Assembly (NCBI GenBank): GCA_009602725.1
Contig: WELB01000051.1
Coordinates: 7,082 to 67,326, forward strand
Length of the DNA stretch: 60,245 nucleotides
Direction of reading: 5' to 3'
Origin: Spirogloea muscicola
Taxonomy: Eukaryota; Streptophyta; Zygnematophyceae; Spirogloeales; Spirogloeaceae
Shown: positions 38,101 to 50,130 of the stretch, one piece after another
How positions within the stretch are numbered: position 1 is the stretch's first letter
Layout: each line of letters starts with the position of its first letter
Position numbers and translations under genes: made by a program
The notes under the pieces: model-generated
What the model saw: only the letters and a program-made list of their open reading frames with translations
Databases searched by the model: none
What the model was told of the DNA's origin: nothing

Positions 38101-38901
38101 GCGGCCGAAGGCCGACTGGAAGCCCTGCTAACGACCATCATTCCCAGCCTGGGTCACACTAAGCAGGAGCAATGTAGGTGTTCTCAGCTGGTGAAATATG
38201 TGTTTGTCAATTTCTGTCAAGGTCCACCTCTCTGTTGCACATGCATAAAAGCTATCTTACTGCTCCAAGTCGTATATTAGCTGTATGACTGTTGCTGCAC
38301 TCAACGTTGTGGTCAGCTATTTGAGCGTCGCTGCCATTGTCAAGTGCAGCTGCTACAGCGCAGTAAAAGTCCACCAATCTGGCCACTGCAGTCAAATACA
38401 GGGACTTGAGCCGGAGGTTTGGCCACGAGGAAAGGTGGCTCGTGGCAGCTGCTTCCCTGCTGCAGAAGCTTCCCACTCTGCCGGCACTGGTGGAGTCGCT
38501 TTTGGATGAGGACGGACTGAAGCGCTCACTCGTGCTCCTTTCAGACAAGGTGAGACACGGGACAAGCTTGAACTGCAAAAATTCAAGGTTTTGTCAGTGT
38601 CAGTAACTAACTCCATCATGCTATGTGTTTGGATCAGGGGATGGGCGCCGAGAGAGCAACACTTGCTGACGTCTTCTCCAACATGCACCAAAGTAGTAGT
38701 AGCTCTGATCTGAACTTGCCGGGACCTCTCCTTGGTGACAAAGGGCCAACTATTAAGGAGGTCATCATGTCGTGCCCATACCCCAGTAAAGGGGACAGCA
38801 GCGCTGTTGACTCTGCCGACAGCCAGCTCCGTGAGCGCATGTACGCCCTCGCTGCACCCAGACTGCTCCATGTTGCTACAGCGTTCGTCACAGAGGACTA
38901 G
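32115..38901 (+). CDS. RAB3GAP1: Rab3 GTPase-activating protein catalytic subunit
   Basis: In other eukaryotes the Rab3GAP complex acts on Rab GTPases in membrane traffic and autophagy. Many plus-strand exons. They include 32115-32177 (MGEQTDHALDGFESQEEDDDE), 32441-32484 (VEGFEDYTLASPWER), 32667 to about 32887 (FIAIVEGACRQWQ), ones near 33078 (TLQLLFGVKDLV) and 33338 (VLEPPNSTKPAAD), ~33718-33879, ~34076-34290, ~34879-34992, ~35175-35373, ~35850-36010 (LWTEFVREVRWHW, CCLLHQKLQM), ~36224-36330, ~36550-36627, ~36818-36960, ~37082-37158 (APYMTEDMLEEREQALAGLG), ~37480-37760 (DMAAFKAANPGAVLADFVRW, PLFDHTREAEKV), ~37976-38175, ~38398-38550 and the last ending 38901. The segments follow the order of animal Rab3GAP1. 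Several central exon borders and the 34460-34720 segment are approximate. Confidence 0.88.
34398..34444. repeat. (AACAAT)n microsatellite
   Basis: About eight uninterrupted hexamers in a Rab3GAP intron, ending some 15 bp before a CAG acceptor that precedes TACCAGCTTCAGCG. Another AACAATAACAATTATT sequence lies near 34730. Confidence 0.9.
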
Positions 38902-39382
38902 GACAAGCCTAGGACAACATATGGAGACTTGCTTGACATTTATCACGCGATGAAGCCATGCAACCTCACTGACGTCTTCATTCCCTAAAAGAAATGCTGC
39001 ATTGAATCAAGTGTTCAGCTTTTACATATACACAGCTATTGCAACACCTTAATGGTCACTGTACAAGGGGAGTCTGATGTGGCTTCAAATTGAGGCTCTC
39101 ACATGCTTCCTTTAAGAGCATAGGCTAAAGCCTAGTCATCCGGCACAGCTCAGTCACAGTTCAAGGACTTTCTGGGGGCGAGGGGAGGATGGGAAGTGGA
39201 AGAGAGAGGAGGGGTGTCATCTCATATGCATCCTGCACAAAGACAAAATGCTTTACATAGTCAAGGGAAGTTGCACCATAAGGGACCATGAACTGGCAAG
39301 CGATCAAGCACGGAAGATCCCGAGTCCAGGCTACAAACTTGCAGTCAGCTACAAGGAGGTGCACTGCCGCAGTCAGGTGCGG
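38902..39382. other. intergenic between convergent genes
   Basis: Separates the 3' ends of the Rab3GAP (+) and sulfiredoxin (-) genes. A G-rich, A/G-only-like stretch lies at 39173-39215. No gene seen. Confidence 0.5.
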
Positions 39383-40570
39383 TCACAAAGCCCACCTCAA
39401 CACGTCACGGGTTGCTTGACGCGCGCGGCACTTGATGGTGGGCAGCCCGAGGCGCTGGTGAGCTTCATAGCGATGACAGCCGGAGAAACCTGCGGTTGGC
39501 ATCGCGCGTATGTGACAAAATCAGGTGCAACGAGAACGGAGGCAATTACCACATGCGCTCTACTGTGGCCCTCACTGGAATCAAACGTACTCCAATCGGT
39601 TGGTAAACTCAGCATGGCCTCTCATTGAGCACTGAGGGCTATTGTAGAATGACAGCTGATGTCACATTCTGCTCACCGTAGTACTTGCCCTCCACCTCAA
39701 GGACATCAATCTGGAGCAAACGAAACAGCACCAGGTGGGGCCTGAGTACCTTCACGAGGCATCAACGTGGCTAGCCCCGGGCTATGACAGTGGCACTCGC
39801 TTAGTCGATGTAATGGAGTGCAGTGCATGAAAGTGCAATGAACGACAATGGAACTGGCATAACAATGAGTGCAGTGCGCAGAATCTGAAGCCAGAAAAGA
39901 GTATACATAGCAATAGCTAAGTACCCAATACTCAATAATTGTCTCTTAGGAGGCGGCTTGGAAAGCCAAGCGGTGGCGGTGGAGGCGCAGACCGGCTCTT
40001 GGAGGCCGATCTCGGCGATGCTCTGGGCGAGCGCCGCCACCTTGGCCTGGTCGTTCACCCGCGTCCGCAGCAGCGGCCGCCGGATGTTGCCCAGCGGCAG
40101 CTCCACCACGCGAGGGCCCCGCGCCCCTGCGCCGCCCGGCGCTCTCAGCCGCGCGCCGGCTCTCAGTACCGCTCCTGGCGGCCGTGCCAGAAGCCCTGCC
40201 GGCCGGGCGGGCCCCCGCCATCGCCGCCNNNNNNNNNNNNNNNNNNNNNNNNNNNNNNNNNNNNNNNNNNNNNNNNNNNNNNNNNNNNNNNNNNNNNNNN
40301 NNNNNNNNNNNNNNNNNNNNNNNNNNNNNNNNNNNNNNNNNNNNNNNNNNNNNNNNNNNNNNNNNNNNNNNNNNNNNNNNNNNNNNNNNNNNNNNNNNNN
40401 NNNNNNNNNNNNNNNNNNNNNNNNNNNNNNNNNNNNNNNNNNNNNNNNNNNNNNNNNNNNNNNNNNNNNNNNNNNNNNNNNNNNNNNNNNNNNNNNNNNN
40501 NNNNNNNNNNNNNNNNNNNNNNNNNNNNNNNNNNNNNNNNNNNNNNNNNNNNNNNNNNNNNCAGCGCCAT
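39383..40570 (-). CDS. SRX: sulfiredoxin (first exon interrupted by gap)
   Basis: ATP-dependent reductase of over-oxidised 2-Cys peroxiredoxins; in plants it works in plastids and mitochondria. Minus-strand exons: exon 1 from the N run to 39993 (VELPLGNIRRPLLRTRVNDQ, IAEIGLQEP), exon 2 39710-39677 (IDVLEVEGKYY) and exon 3 39489-39383. Exon 3 encodes FSGCHRYEAHQRLGLPTIK and ends RDVLRWAL-stop. All joins are in phase. The Cys in SGCHR is the catalytic residue and NIRRPLLRTR is the ATP/phosphate-binding signature. An ATG-GCG-CTG at 40570 opening into the gap is a plausible start, but most of the expected transit peptide lies in the run of N. The frame between 40109 and the gap cannot be confirmed. 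Confidence 0.92.
40229..40561. other. assembly gap (333 N)
   Basis: A run of N inside the first sulfiredoxin exon, flanked on both sides by CGG/CCG-rich sequence, which explains the sequencing failure. The true length is unknown. Confidence 0.99.
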
Positions 40571-40591
40571 GGCGCTGCTGTGAGCGCGAGT

Positions 40592-40593
<2 letters not shown>

Positions 40594-40638
<45 letters not shown>
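40594..40638. repeat. (GGC)n microsatellite
   Basis: About fourteen near-perfect GGC units immediately upstream of the sulfiredoxin start, next to the gap. Confidence 0.85.
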
Positions 40639-40737
40639 GGCCTGGGGACGCCACGTGGATGCTCCGAGAGGCCCTCAGTCAGGGCGCCTCTTGAAGCGCC
40701 ACGTGGCGGCGCGGCCGGAGGAGGAGGTGGGGGAGGC

Positions 40738-40925
40738 TTAGGGGTTAGGGCTTAGATCTGCCACTTGGCCGCGCTTTCCTTTCGATTGCCGTTCGGTTTT
40801 CGGGCACCAGTTAGCGACCTCTGTTGTGCTGACTCGTGGTTACTGAGCGGGTCAGCTTGGCAGCAGGTGATGTGCGTCTGTCCATGTGCTTGCCTCCGTG
40901 CCTAGCCTCTCAGGTCCTCCATAAC
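40738..40925 (+). mobile_element. LINE family A 3' end after a telomere-like unit
   Basis: 40738-40760 reads GGGGTTAGGGCTTAG, a short telomere-like motif. From 40780 it matches family A (CGATTGCCGTTC, TTAGCGACCTCT). The terminal hairpin is at 40828-40856 (9-bp stem GCTGACTCG/CGGGTCAGC), followed by the GCAGGTGATGT tail. It lies in the promoter side of sulfiredoxin. Confidence 0.7.
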
Positions 40926-42043
40926 TTGATACCCACTCCGTCCTTCAATAGCTGGTGGATGACGTGGAGATGAGGAAAAAGAATGAGTCGTCCAAAGTAC
41001 GTCACACGGAGATGGTGACTTACGTCCAAGCATCCTGAAGTCGTGAGGTTTGACGGCGGATTGCTGAGTCGAGGGGTGTCTGTGTTGTGGAGGGGAGAAG
41101 GTGACTTGAAGCTCCAACAGGAGTTTGAGAGCCTCAAGGTCGTGTGGCGCCTCATCGTGCAGTCGCGTGACAGGACTTTCCCCAACCAGACGCCAAATGA
41201 ACGAGGTTATGAACACTGCTGGGAAGCTTGATTAATGGATGAACAGACGCCTGCTATCCATCAGCAGCTCCCCGCTTGAGCCTTTCAAGCGGGAGCTGGA
41301 GCTGCTGATTACTGGAGTGACAGTACGGGCACGGGAGCGTGACTGCTACCTGTGGAGGCCCTTCCCATCCAACAGTGAGCGCAAGGCGTCAGTCAATAGT
41401 AGGCTGTTTGCTCTCGTGGGAGAAGCAGATTCCTCGCCCCAACATGCACTCTTGCACTGTTGAGCATTCTAGCCGGCCAACTCCTCCAGCTGGTCATTGG
41501 CAGGCATCCCTCAATGACCCCATTGCGGCCAGCTACCGCTTAGTCCGCCATTAGAACATGCTTGTCAACCGCTCAAATTCACAGCACATGCACGATCACA
41601 TCTAAGAATGGTCCTCAAGTCATTGCAAGCGCACTACTGCACTTCCCAGAGCTCCAACGCACCCCGTCGCCATGTTATGCGCTTCGCGCAGCATGGTCTC
41701 TTCCAAAGTGCCAATGTGCAATAGCACAGAGAAACTTGTTACTTCGACCAGGCCTTGAGGACGAAGAATGCTAAGACCTTTGGGGGGCATGATCAGGAGT
41801 TGCCCGCCTTTCCCCCGTTGTAAGCCCGCCAAGCCCTGATGTGGGCTATGAAAGTACACTACTTGTGGAATACTTCACTTGTGGTTTGCACCTAAGGCCG
41901 CGGCCAGCCGAGCAGCTTGTAGTAGCATCAATGCGAGACAATAAAAGCCCACCTATCAGTTTCAAGTAAAAACGTCAAGAATCTGAGAACAATGTGTAAA
42001 TGGTTCAGCAAGGTAGGCATCATATCTTGCCAGCCAAATTTCC
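40926..42043. other. intergenic, no gene recognised
   Basis: 41262-41307 contains an imperfect hairpin (AGCAGCTC-CCCGCTTGA / TCAAGCGGG-AGCTGCT, with a 5-base bulge). A plus-strand frame at 41043-41231 has no motif. The right side is the 3' flank of the carboxypeptidase gene. Confidence 0.45.
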
Positions 42044-45000
42044 CTATCTTCTCCTGTCGGCCACCGTTCGCTTGCGATGTGCACGGCGGCGCCGTAGCAA
42101 CAGCATGACCAGCAGCGCCAGGAGAGCTGCCAGAGCCCACCCCCAAAGCCCTCTCGCCTTCTCCAGAGGCCAGACAAAAGCACGCATCTGTGACCACCAG
42201 GTCGCCGTGGCCTCATCAGAAAGTGCGTGCTGGTCATGGCTGCCTGCACTGCTGAGCAGTTGACCACCTCCGAGCTTCCGGACTTGGTTCGACCTGCCCT
42301 CCTCTTCGCTCCTCTGCTTTGGCCTCCCAGCCCGGTGCACCTTCACGTTCGTCAGCTTGTCCACAAGTTCCTGCAGCGCCTCGTCGCTCTCCAGGTCGGC
42401 TGTCGCAATCACACCCTCACCACCTTCGAGCCCGCCCATCTGGCACAACCCCACTGAGCATGAGTAACAAAATCTGCAGGTATACTTTTGCAGAAGTGCA
42501 GTCCTGGATTTAGAGCATCCTGGTCAAAGTAGGACACATATGCTGCTGCTCACCTTGCTCCTTGTCCCTTGGTCATGGCTGTCAGTGGCACTCAGGTCGT
42601 CTGGTGCAAACGTACCCTCTGACGAACCTCTGATGCGCTTCTGCCTGGCCAAGCGAGTGCTATTGACCTTGTTTCCTCTGCCGACCACATCGAGCTCCAT
42701 CTCTCCCAGACTGACGATCGCCTGATCTCCATTGCCGTTCCCCCTCTCTGTCCATTTCCCCTCTGCTTTGCCCTCAGTTGCCACAGAGATAGGCAGACGT
42801 TCCTGCACAGCCCTTTCCTCCGCTTCTCTGTCCTTGCTTTGACGCCCCAAGCCAGAGTCTCCATGTGTGGCCTGCATCCACGCTCCTGTGGCGTCCTGGA
42901 CCGTCTTGGGGATGTCCATGATGGTCTGCTGTAAATTGGACCTACTTGGCCTCTCCTTGCGCTCCTTCTGATGCCGCTTGCCCCAGAGGCGCGATGCTGC
43001 CGAGAGCTGCGGCCCCCCTCTGGCCTCTGGTTCCAAGGCAAAGTGCAACCCAGTAGGCGCAGTGGCGAGGACCATTACAACTGTGGAGGCCGCCTTGTAA
43101 CCGCTCATGCTGACTGTCACTGCACAGCCACCTCGAATAGCAAATCAAATTGCAGCAGACCACTTAGAGACCTGCAGAGTATGTGACTCTCTCTCAGGTA
43201 GCTCTTGGGTCTGAAGATGGAAGGCAAACGAGGGACTACCTTCATATACTCCAGGTGGCAGGATGCGATAGAAGTCTCCAAAGAGGCCCCTTGCTTGCAC
43301 CTACACCAGAACCGGGTGAGCATAAAGTGATTATAAATCATTGGTATCCAGTTTTTTAAGCAGCTTGGACATTGAATGTTACTTATTGCAATATGCATGT
43401 GTAATTTAGCATGGCATCTGTGTATCTTCGGAAAATGCTACGAACTGTGTGATTGATGCCCTTCACGTCCACATACGCCGGAAGTGGCTTATGCGAGGCT
43501 GCACAGACCACCTTCCCATGGACGCCTGACTGATATCACAAGGCAGTGGATTACCAGCTCAAGAGCCAGCCATCTTTGCCCGAACATTGCTGCAATCTGA
43601 TTGACAATCCCTGAAAGAAGTTATAAGGTTCCCAGGCCTTTCCTACTTCAAACTTCTCTGACCTCTGACCTAACGAGTTGCAAAGGCAACTTGCTTATTG
43701 CGAATGACTTGCTTTAGGTGGGACAGAGAGCCTTTGCTGCAGTGAACGTTGAGCATGCCTGCCTTTGCCAAGATCAGGGGAACGCCAAGGAATGACGCCC
43801 GATGCTCCTGCCACAACTTCGACAACTGCGCAATACATGATGGAAGGACGTCAAAGGCACGCAATCAAAGACCTTGCAGAGGCACGCGAATACACCTGCA
43901 GCTGGAACTGCAACGGCTGTGGATCCAGACTGGCCGAGGGAGCTGGTCAGCGCAGCGAGCAGTTTACCTCATCCTCGTCCGGCCACTTCTTGTCGTTCAT
44001 CTCCACCGTCACCAACATGCAGCTGTTGACAATGTAGTCCCAGTCCTGATATCCTCCATACAGCACATACCTGTGAGTCCATCAGCAAAGGTGACAAGGG
44101 ACTCCAATTAGTACACCGCCATGACAACGAGTAGCAGACAGGAGAAGATGGCTTGGAACGCACTTGCAAGGACAAGGACAAAGAGACGACCATGCTGCTC
44201 CATTGGTGATACCATTCTTGAACTCCGTGCTGGCAGCCATGGTGGGGTGTGCTTGAGCATATGCCGAGGCCAGCATCCGAAATGAGGCGTCATCTGGACA
44301 CCCCGAGTACACATTGCTGCAGAGTGCCACTATGGTCAAGCTCAGGTGCGTTGCAACCTGCTTGCATAGAGGTCAGCAGAGGGCTGTGCTTTGAGTTGCC
44401 TGTTTGGAGCAAGTAAAGACGAAGCTTGGAAAACCTGGAGCAACTTTATTCTGGTCATCTTAAGCCCACAGAAGCCCTGTTCAAGAACCTTTGGGCGTCT
44501 TGTTGCGTGTGTACATAATGCTCAGACTTCACTAGAAATGTAAGGTGTATAGCAATCACTACTTGTCGAGACATTTCAGAAAGTGGAACAAAGTTGGCAA
44601 GGCATGGCTTGCCTACAGTTTCTCTTTGTTGCCGTCCCAGGGATAGTTGGCAACCAGTGCACCCTGCAAGATGACAAGTATACAACCTGTCATCTCAACG
44701 ACGTTGACAAGGGTTGTCAAGTTGGTCGTGTCGCCCTTCTTTAAAGAGCAAGTGGACGGAATACACAACTTCCTCTCACAATTCGAGTGTAGGTACGAAG
44801 GAGGATAAGAAGAGTCATGGGAAGCGCATGAACTTCAAACACACAACATGTCACTATATCTTGCTAGTTGAAAGTAGTCAAGTACATCCACATAGTGGTC
44901 CTTGACCAGCAACTAGTGAACGACAAGGTAATACAGGCCTAGACAGCAAATCACCTTCCTGTATGCAAACATTCTTAGGGCTTAGGTTTGGTGTGTAGGA

Positions 45001-46802
45001 GTAGATTCTTCGGTACAAGGGGTTTAGAAGTTTAGGGTTTCGGGGTTAAAATTTTAGGTTCAGGGTTTAGGTTTCAGGGGTTGTGAATTTGGGGAATTAG
45101 GGAGGACATGCCAGAGCTGATGGTCCATGTAAGTACCTCATGGAAGCCAAGACCAGCGATGAAGTTGTGCATGCGTGACCACTTCATCACAGCCTGCACC
45201 TCTGGCTGCCTTTCTCTCTCGTCGTTGTTCTTCTCTACAAACTGCAGGTGAGTGTTAGCACCTGATTTCGCTGTGTGCTCATTTGCATATTTGCAGTGAC
45301 AAAGACAGAGAAGGTCAGCCAGCACAAAGAGTGCCTCTGATGTAATTCTTGAATGCCTTTCACTTTGCGAAGCGCCGCGACAAGGCCTTCCAATGTAGTA
45401 CAATTTGAGAGTAACGTCTGAATAGGTGTATTGGAAACTTGTTCTTCATTGACTTAACAAGGGCGGGGAACAAGTGAAGATGGAGTCTGCTGTTTGTATG
45501 CTGCACTGTGGACATTAAGTTGCACACTGGTTGGTCTTCACGGCACCTGATCTGGGAAATCTCTGTTCAGATCGACCTTGTTGTAGTTATTCCGCTTGTG
45601 ATACTGGAAGCCGTCGGGATTTATGGATGGCACAAGATGCAAGCGCACGTTCTGCACCAAGTACGTGACCTGGGGTGCACCACATAAAGAATAAGTCTCA
45701 AATATAGCGAATTCGCATGAGATCAGTGCCCTCATCTGCAGCTGCTCAAGTGCCAGGCTGACTGTGGCCTCCTGCACACCTCGGCGTCCTTCAGGTAGTG
45801 CAGGCAGAGCCACTCTGCGAAATAGAGCAGCAGCTGCCGGCCGACAGGCTCATCGCCATGCATGTTGGCAACATACTGCAGGAAAGAGGAACGAGTGCTG
45901 AGCAAGTGATCCTTCAACACATTCTTATAACAAGTCTTGGAGTAACCGACACAGCAGCAATCCATTGAGCAGCTTCTTTCTGCACCCTGCAAGCACATGG
46001 TCCTGTGCTAAATCCCTAAACCCCTGCAGCATAGTGGAGCAGAGAGTATCAAGCTTATGAAAAACAATCCTTCCTTCCTTCCTTCTTTCCAGCTTCTTAG
46101 GTTGTATTGCAGGTAAGGCTTGCACCTTAAAGGCCGGCTCCGCCTCCGGCTCATTTGGCTTGTCAGATATCTCGACAGCCCACTGCTCGCTCAAAAGGGC
46201 GTCTAAGATTAGTCACCTGGCCGTCGTCAGGCCACATTCTGTGCTGAAGATCGCCGAGTCATACTGTCGTTCTAATTGTCCTTCGCTATTAGCTAACAGA
46301 GCTCTCTGACCCCTTGCACCGAATACCGTCAATTTCCGTCACTAATTGCAGCTCACTCTTCTGCGCTCGATTGGTGAGAGTCCTTGTAACCTTTGGGTAG
46401 TTAGCTACTCAGCCCATCCTCTCTCCAGTCAGCCAGCTGGGAGGTGAAGGGGCAAACCACATTGCTGTAATAGCAGCTTTGGAGCTCACCATGGGCACTC
46501 CGAGGGAGCTCTCGCCAATGCTGTCGCGGCAAGGTGGAAGCAGCGATAGATGAGCTGCTGATTGTCACCAGCGAATTGTCCTGCTTCATCATGCATGATG
46601 AACTGGTCAATTGCTGCCGCAGCGGGCGACGCAGCTCACCTGTAGACGCGCGAGATGTGGCCGCAGCGCCTGCTGAAGTCGAGCAGGTATGCCTCCAGCT
46701 GCTGGTTGCTGTGGTAGAAGGGCTGGATCACCTCGGTCCCACTGGCGGCGCCAACGACGCCCGCAGCCACGTGCAGGCAGGCCACAAGTGAGACGAGCTC
46801 GA
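42044..46802 (-). CDS. M14 metallocarboxypeptidase, SOL1/carboxypeptidase D type
   Basis: A membrane-anchored Zn carboxypeptidase that trims basic C-terminal residues; plant SOL1 processes CLE peptides. Minus-strand exons: 46802-46640 (hydrophobic start, [20 protein letters not shown]), 46182-46126 ([19 protein letters not shown]), 45875-45780 ([20 protein letters not shown]), 45669-45547 ([24 protein letters not shown]), 45241-45137, 44663-44617 ([15 protein letters not shown]), 44316-44191 ([21 protein letters not shown]), 44070-43968 ([15 protein letters not shown]), 43825-43748, 43529-43446 (transthyretin-like VHGKVV), 43300-43240, 43119-42551 and 42439-42044. Zn ligands are the H and E of HGDE and the H before EGALVANYP; the catalytic Glu is in VTVEM. 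The last exon has one transmembrane helix ([15 protein letters not shown]) and a basic tail. The start codon and the exon for the SIGxS segment were not found. Confidence 0.9.
44975..45080 (+). repeat. degenerate TTTAGGG-like interstitial tract
   Basis: Repeated TTAGGG, GGTTTAG, TTTAGGGTTT and CAGGGTTTAGG units over about 100 bp, inside an intron of the carboxypeptidase gene. The units resemble Arabidopsis-type telomere repeat with substitutions. Confidence 0.7.
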
Positions 46803-47265
46803 CTAGCAGCCAGAAGGCAATAAGATTAACAAATATTCAACGGTAGAGCTTTTGTCGGAGGAAGCCTTCACGACGGCGCTGCCGCCGCAGAAGGTCCTGC
46901 AGGCATGCGCTTCGGTGGCGGTCAGCCGCAAGGTGGAGAGCGCCCCGGCTCACTTGAAGCGCGGCCGCAAGTCCCGCTGGAGGAGGAGCCGGCGCCCGCC
47001 GGCGACGGCCTCCGCCGACGCGCCGCCGCCGGACGCGGCGCGGCCGCCGCCGCCGCCGCCGCCGCGCCCGCCGGCGGCGGCGGCGGGGGTGGCGGGATGG
47101 TCAAGGCCTGACCGGAGCCGGACTTGCCATAACGCCACCAACTTCCATTGGGGAAGCTAACGGAGCAATGGCAGCTAACAAGCCCAGCCCGACGTCAGAA
47201 TGGACAGTGAACGACGGGGGCCGGAAAGCCATTGGGGCTCTCGACCTTGACCAGCCCCCTGCCAC
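46803..47265. other. GC-rich island upstream of carboxypeptidase
   Basis: CCG/GGC runs near 47040-47095. It is the likely site of the missing first exon of the minus-strand carboxypeptidase gene. Overlapping Pro/Ala/Arg-rich frames on both strands cannot be told apart and are not called. Confidence 0.4.
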
Positions 47266-47700
47266 AGCCACAGCCTTCCCTTTCGGGCTGGCTGTTCGTC
47301 ACAGCCCCTGTCCCCTGCTGACTCGCTCGCGCAGGTGTTTCGAATGCGCCTTGCCTCCAGCGGTACTTGGCCCGTCAGCTTGGCAAGCTGGCTGAGCTCT
47401 AGCTGCTGCCTTTTCCATGTTCTAGCTGCTGCCTCTGGCTTCGCCAAGGGGAGTGCTTGCCGGCAACTAGTCATTCAGACTTACAGCTGCTTACTAGGGG
47501 TTACGAAGTGACCATCCTTCGTGGCACTTGCTTAGCTTTCTAAACACTTTGCTTTAGCGCTTTCTGCTCCTTCGAACCTTGTCAGTGCATTTCGGCATGG
47601 CTTTCACACCCCTCGCCCCCTGTGAATGAGCTTAATCCTCTCACAGCCATTGCCTTACATTGGAAGTGCTCTTTCTTCCTACAACCTAGTAGAGACGCAA
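47266..47700 (+). mobile_element. LINE tail fragments
   Basis: TTCGGGCTGGCTGTTCGTCACAGCCC near 47281, a C-terminal remnant near 47390-47502 (GCTGCCTCTGGCTTC to CTAGGGGTTACGAAG), and a second tail at 47555-47680. The second resembles the 20640 and 21150 copies. All are short and decayed. Confidence 0.5.
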
Positions 47701-48730
47701 TGTTTGGATATGTTCGCGAGGAGGGTATCCTCCGGCGATGGAAGTACGGGTATCAGGCCCATCACCCATGAACGTGGCAAGCCGTACGTGAGGCGTCTGG
47801 ATGTTGTTGCCACCCCCCCGGAGCGGCGGCGGCGGGCATCCCCTCCTACAGATACATTTGTTTGTCTTACACACGGTTTACTGGCTTGCTTTAGCCTCCC
47901 TCTCATTCCACGCGCACCACGCGCCTACTCTCCTCAAATTTGTATAGATTGATGCTTTCCAATCAGGGTCGCAGAAGCGGGCTGAACTCTTCACCTTGGC
48001 TGGCGCTTCCCCAGCTGCTGCTGACTTGGTCGCAGCGCTTCAGTTACCATCTGTGAGGTCGAGGCCCTTACATCATCTGCGCGTAGGATGAACGCGTTGA
48101 ACGCGATCAATGACATACTTGTGGCTAGCGGCCAGCCTCACGAACTGCTTCACAATTGCTTCTCAGACCATCGCATTGTCTTGCTTCGCTGCGCCAAAGC
48201 AAGACATCGTCTTTTGTAAGGTCGCCGCCACGATGACTGCCATCAGCGGGAAAGCAGGCCGGCCAGCGCCATGTTTAGGCTCTTAAAGGCACTCGGCTCC
48301 TTGGAGGCTAAACAATGGGCAACCCTCTGATTATGAGGCTTGTTCTTGTCAATCTGCATCCATCCAGCTTGCAAGAGTCTACCTCTGTGGAGGTGAAGGT
48401 GCATGGGTGCACTACTATGTAAAGGTGAGGCAAAGTCGGCTCAAAACAGCCACTTGACCTACATCTAGCACACGACACTGTTGTGTACAATGCTTTGCAA
48501 GACTCAACCTGAAATAGTGAAGCTTGACTCAGCCAAGTAGGTTCTCTGAGATAAGCTGGCACAACCATGCAGACACTTAACTCGTCGGATATGAAGGAGA
48601 CAGACCTGGAAGAAGAGAGCGACTGCAGTCAACAAGACAGACGCTGGCAAAGCTGGAGTTGCCAGATCTTGAACCAAGCATTGAAGAGACCTGCTCTGGG
48701 CCTAAATCAGGCGGCCCTCACAAGAGAATG
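47701..48730. other. intergenic, unassigned repeat-like sequence
   Basis: 47878-47945 resembles the GGCCTCCCTTTCAT...GCGC dispersed repeat. 47960-48230 has a plus-strand reading with protein-like stretches (NALNAINDILVASGQPHELL), possibly an old mobile-element ORF, but no family is recognised. 48300-48730 is the 3' flank of the next gene. Confidence 0.35.
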
Positions 48731-50130
48731 CTAGGTACTTGTGGCGGCTTGGCTTGTGCCAACTGATGACGTGTCCTCCACAGCCATCCGAAAGCTAGCT
48801 TCGTCTTCCAACCAACCAGCGGCGGCTCTGGAAGACGAGGCACAATCCAAGTGGTCACCATTCCGCTGCCATACAGTTTTGTCCTCATCGGCGCTGTGAT
48901 TGTCTCCCCCGAACATCTGGACGCGCTCCTCCGCTTTCTCCATCTCCAGCTCCCTCAGCGCGCGCCTGCCATACACTGTCGCCGTGATGGCCACACTGAC
49001 TGCCACCAGTAGTCCGACGCACTCATACACAATCTCCACTGGCGTCATCTTCCGCCCACTGCGCTGGGTGAGGTCCGCGAGGAGCTTTCCACTGCCACCA
49101 AGAAGCAGCGGGACAAAGATGAGACTGGAATGACTTGATGGTTGCTTTGAGCTGAGCAAGAGCTCAATAAAACAAGCACCTCCATAACCAGCTTGCTCAC
49201 CAGTACAAGGTCAAAAAGGCCTCAGGGACCATGCCGAGCATGGAGCCGGCGATGTAGGGACCGTAGGGGATGCGTGTCGCAGTGACGGCGTAATTGAAGA
49301 GCGGGTAAGGGAACGGGGAGACGCGCAGGATGGCTATGAAGCGGAACTGCTGCCACCACCCGCCAGCCTCGGCGAGGCGAAGCACTGCGGCCTCCTTGGG
49401 CCGCTTGGCCAGCCACGCCTGAACGCGGGTGTGGAGGAAGTGGCGGCCGAAGTAGAAAGGCAGCGTCTGGCCGGCCAGCGTGCCGAGCATGATGAGGGGG
49501 AAGCCGCCGGCGTAGCCAAACGTGGCGCCGAGGAGCCACATGACGGGTGTCGACGGCACGAGGAACGCCGGGAAGAGCGCCAAGCAGAGCACGCCGACCG
49601 CCGCCTGCCATGGCCGGCTCAGCACCCGCGCCTCCCAGTCGAGCAGCGGGATCACGACCTACGCCCATTGCAACCCCACAATAAATCGGTGCTTGATAAA
49701 TGAGTGGCGTCAAGTCCCTGCTCAGTCATATGGTAAAGATGGCGCTTTGGCAACTGTGGGAGCAGACCCAGTTCGTCACCTGCTGCAGGAAGATAGGGCC
49801 GACGACGAGGACGAGTGCCGCGGCGGCGAGGAGGAGCAGGGCGGCGAGGAGCGAGTAGCCGGCGCAGCGCCAGAGCTGCCACAGGGCCGGCGGCGGGCGG
49901 ACGGGCTCGAGGAGCTCGAAGGCCACGAGCGCGGGGTCGCCAACGGGACCGCCGGGCATCTCTGGCAGGAGCGGCGGCGCCCGCGGAGCGCTGCTGCCTG
50001 CCTGTGCTGCAAGCTCATGAGCCCAACTGACATCAAAAACCCTAACTCCTAAACCCTGAACATAACCAGAGTCATGCCAGCTTGCAGAGCTCTGTGATGG
50101 CGCAGCGCCCACTCGGGTCGTCTCGGACAA
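48731..50130 (-). CDS. VTT-domain (TVP38/TMEM64, SNARE-associated Golgi) membrane protein
   Basis: A multi-pass membrane protein of the DedA/VTT superfamily; relatives scramble lipids or act in Golgi and ER membranes. Minus-strand exons: exon 1 ending at 49780 (ELLEPVRPPPALWQLW, then a helix LLAALLLLAAAALVLVVGPI, ending FLQQ), exon 2 49658-49201 and exon 3 49091-48731. Exon 2 encodes IPLLDWEARVLSRP, FLVPSTPVMWLLGATFGY, TLPFYFGRHFL, FRFIAILRVSPFPYPLFNYA and YIAGSMLGMVPEAFLTLY. Exon 3 encodes GKLLADLTQRSG and the helix ECVGLLVAVSVAITATVYGR, then a polar tail. This matches plant TVP38-like proteins along the length. The N terminus upstream of about 50000 is unclear: the frame to 50130 crosses a telomere-like TTTAGGAGTTAGGGTTT (about 50040-50056). 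A LINE 3' end lies only 200 bp beyond. Confidence 0.85.

Noticed and set aside
39939-40755. Long open frames crossing 40229-40561
   Set aside because: They are open only because N codons are not read as stops. Sulfiredoxin on the minus strand explains the real coding part.
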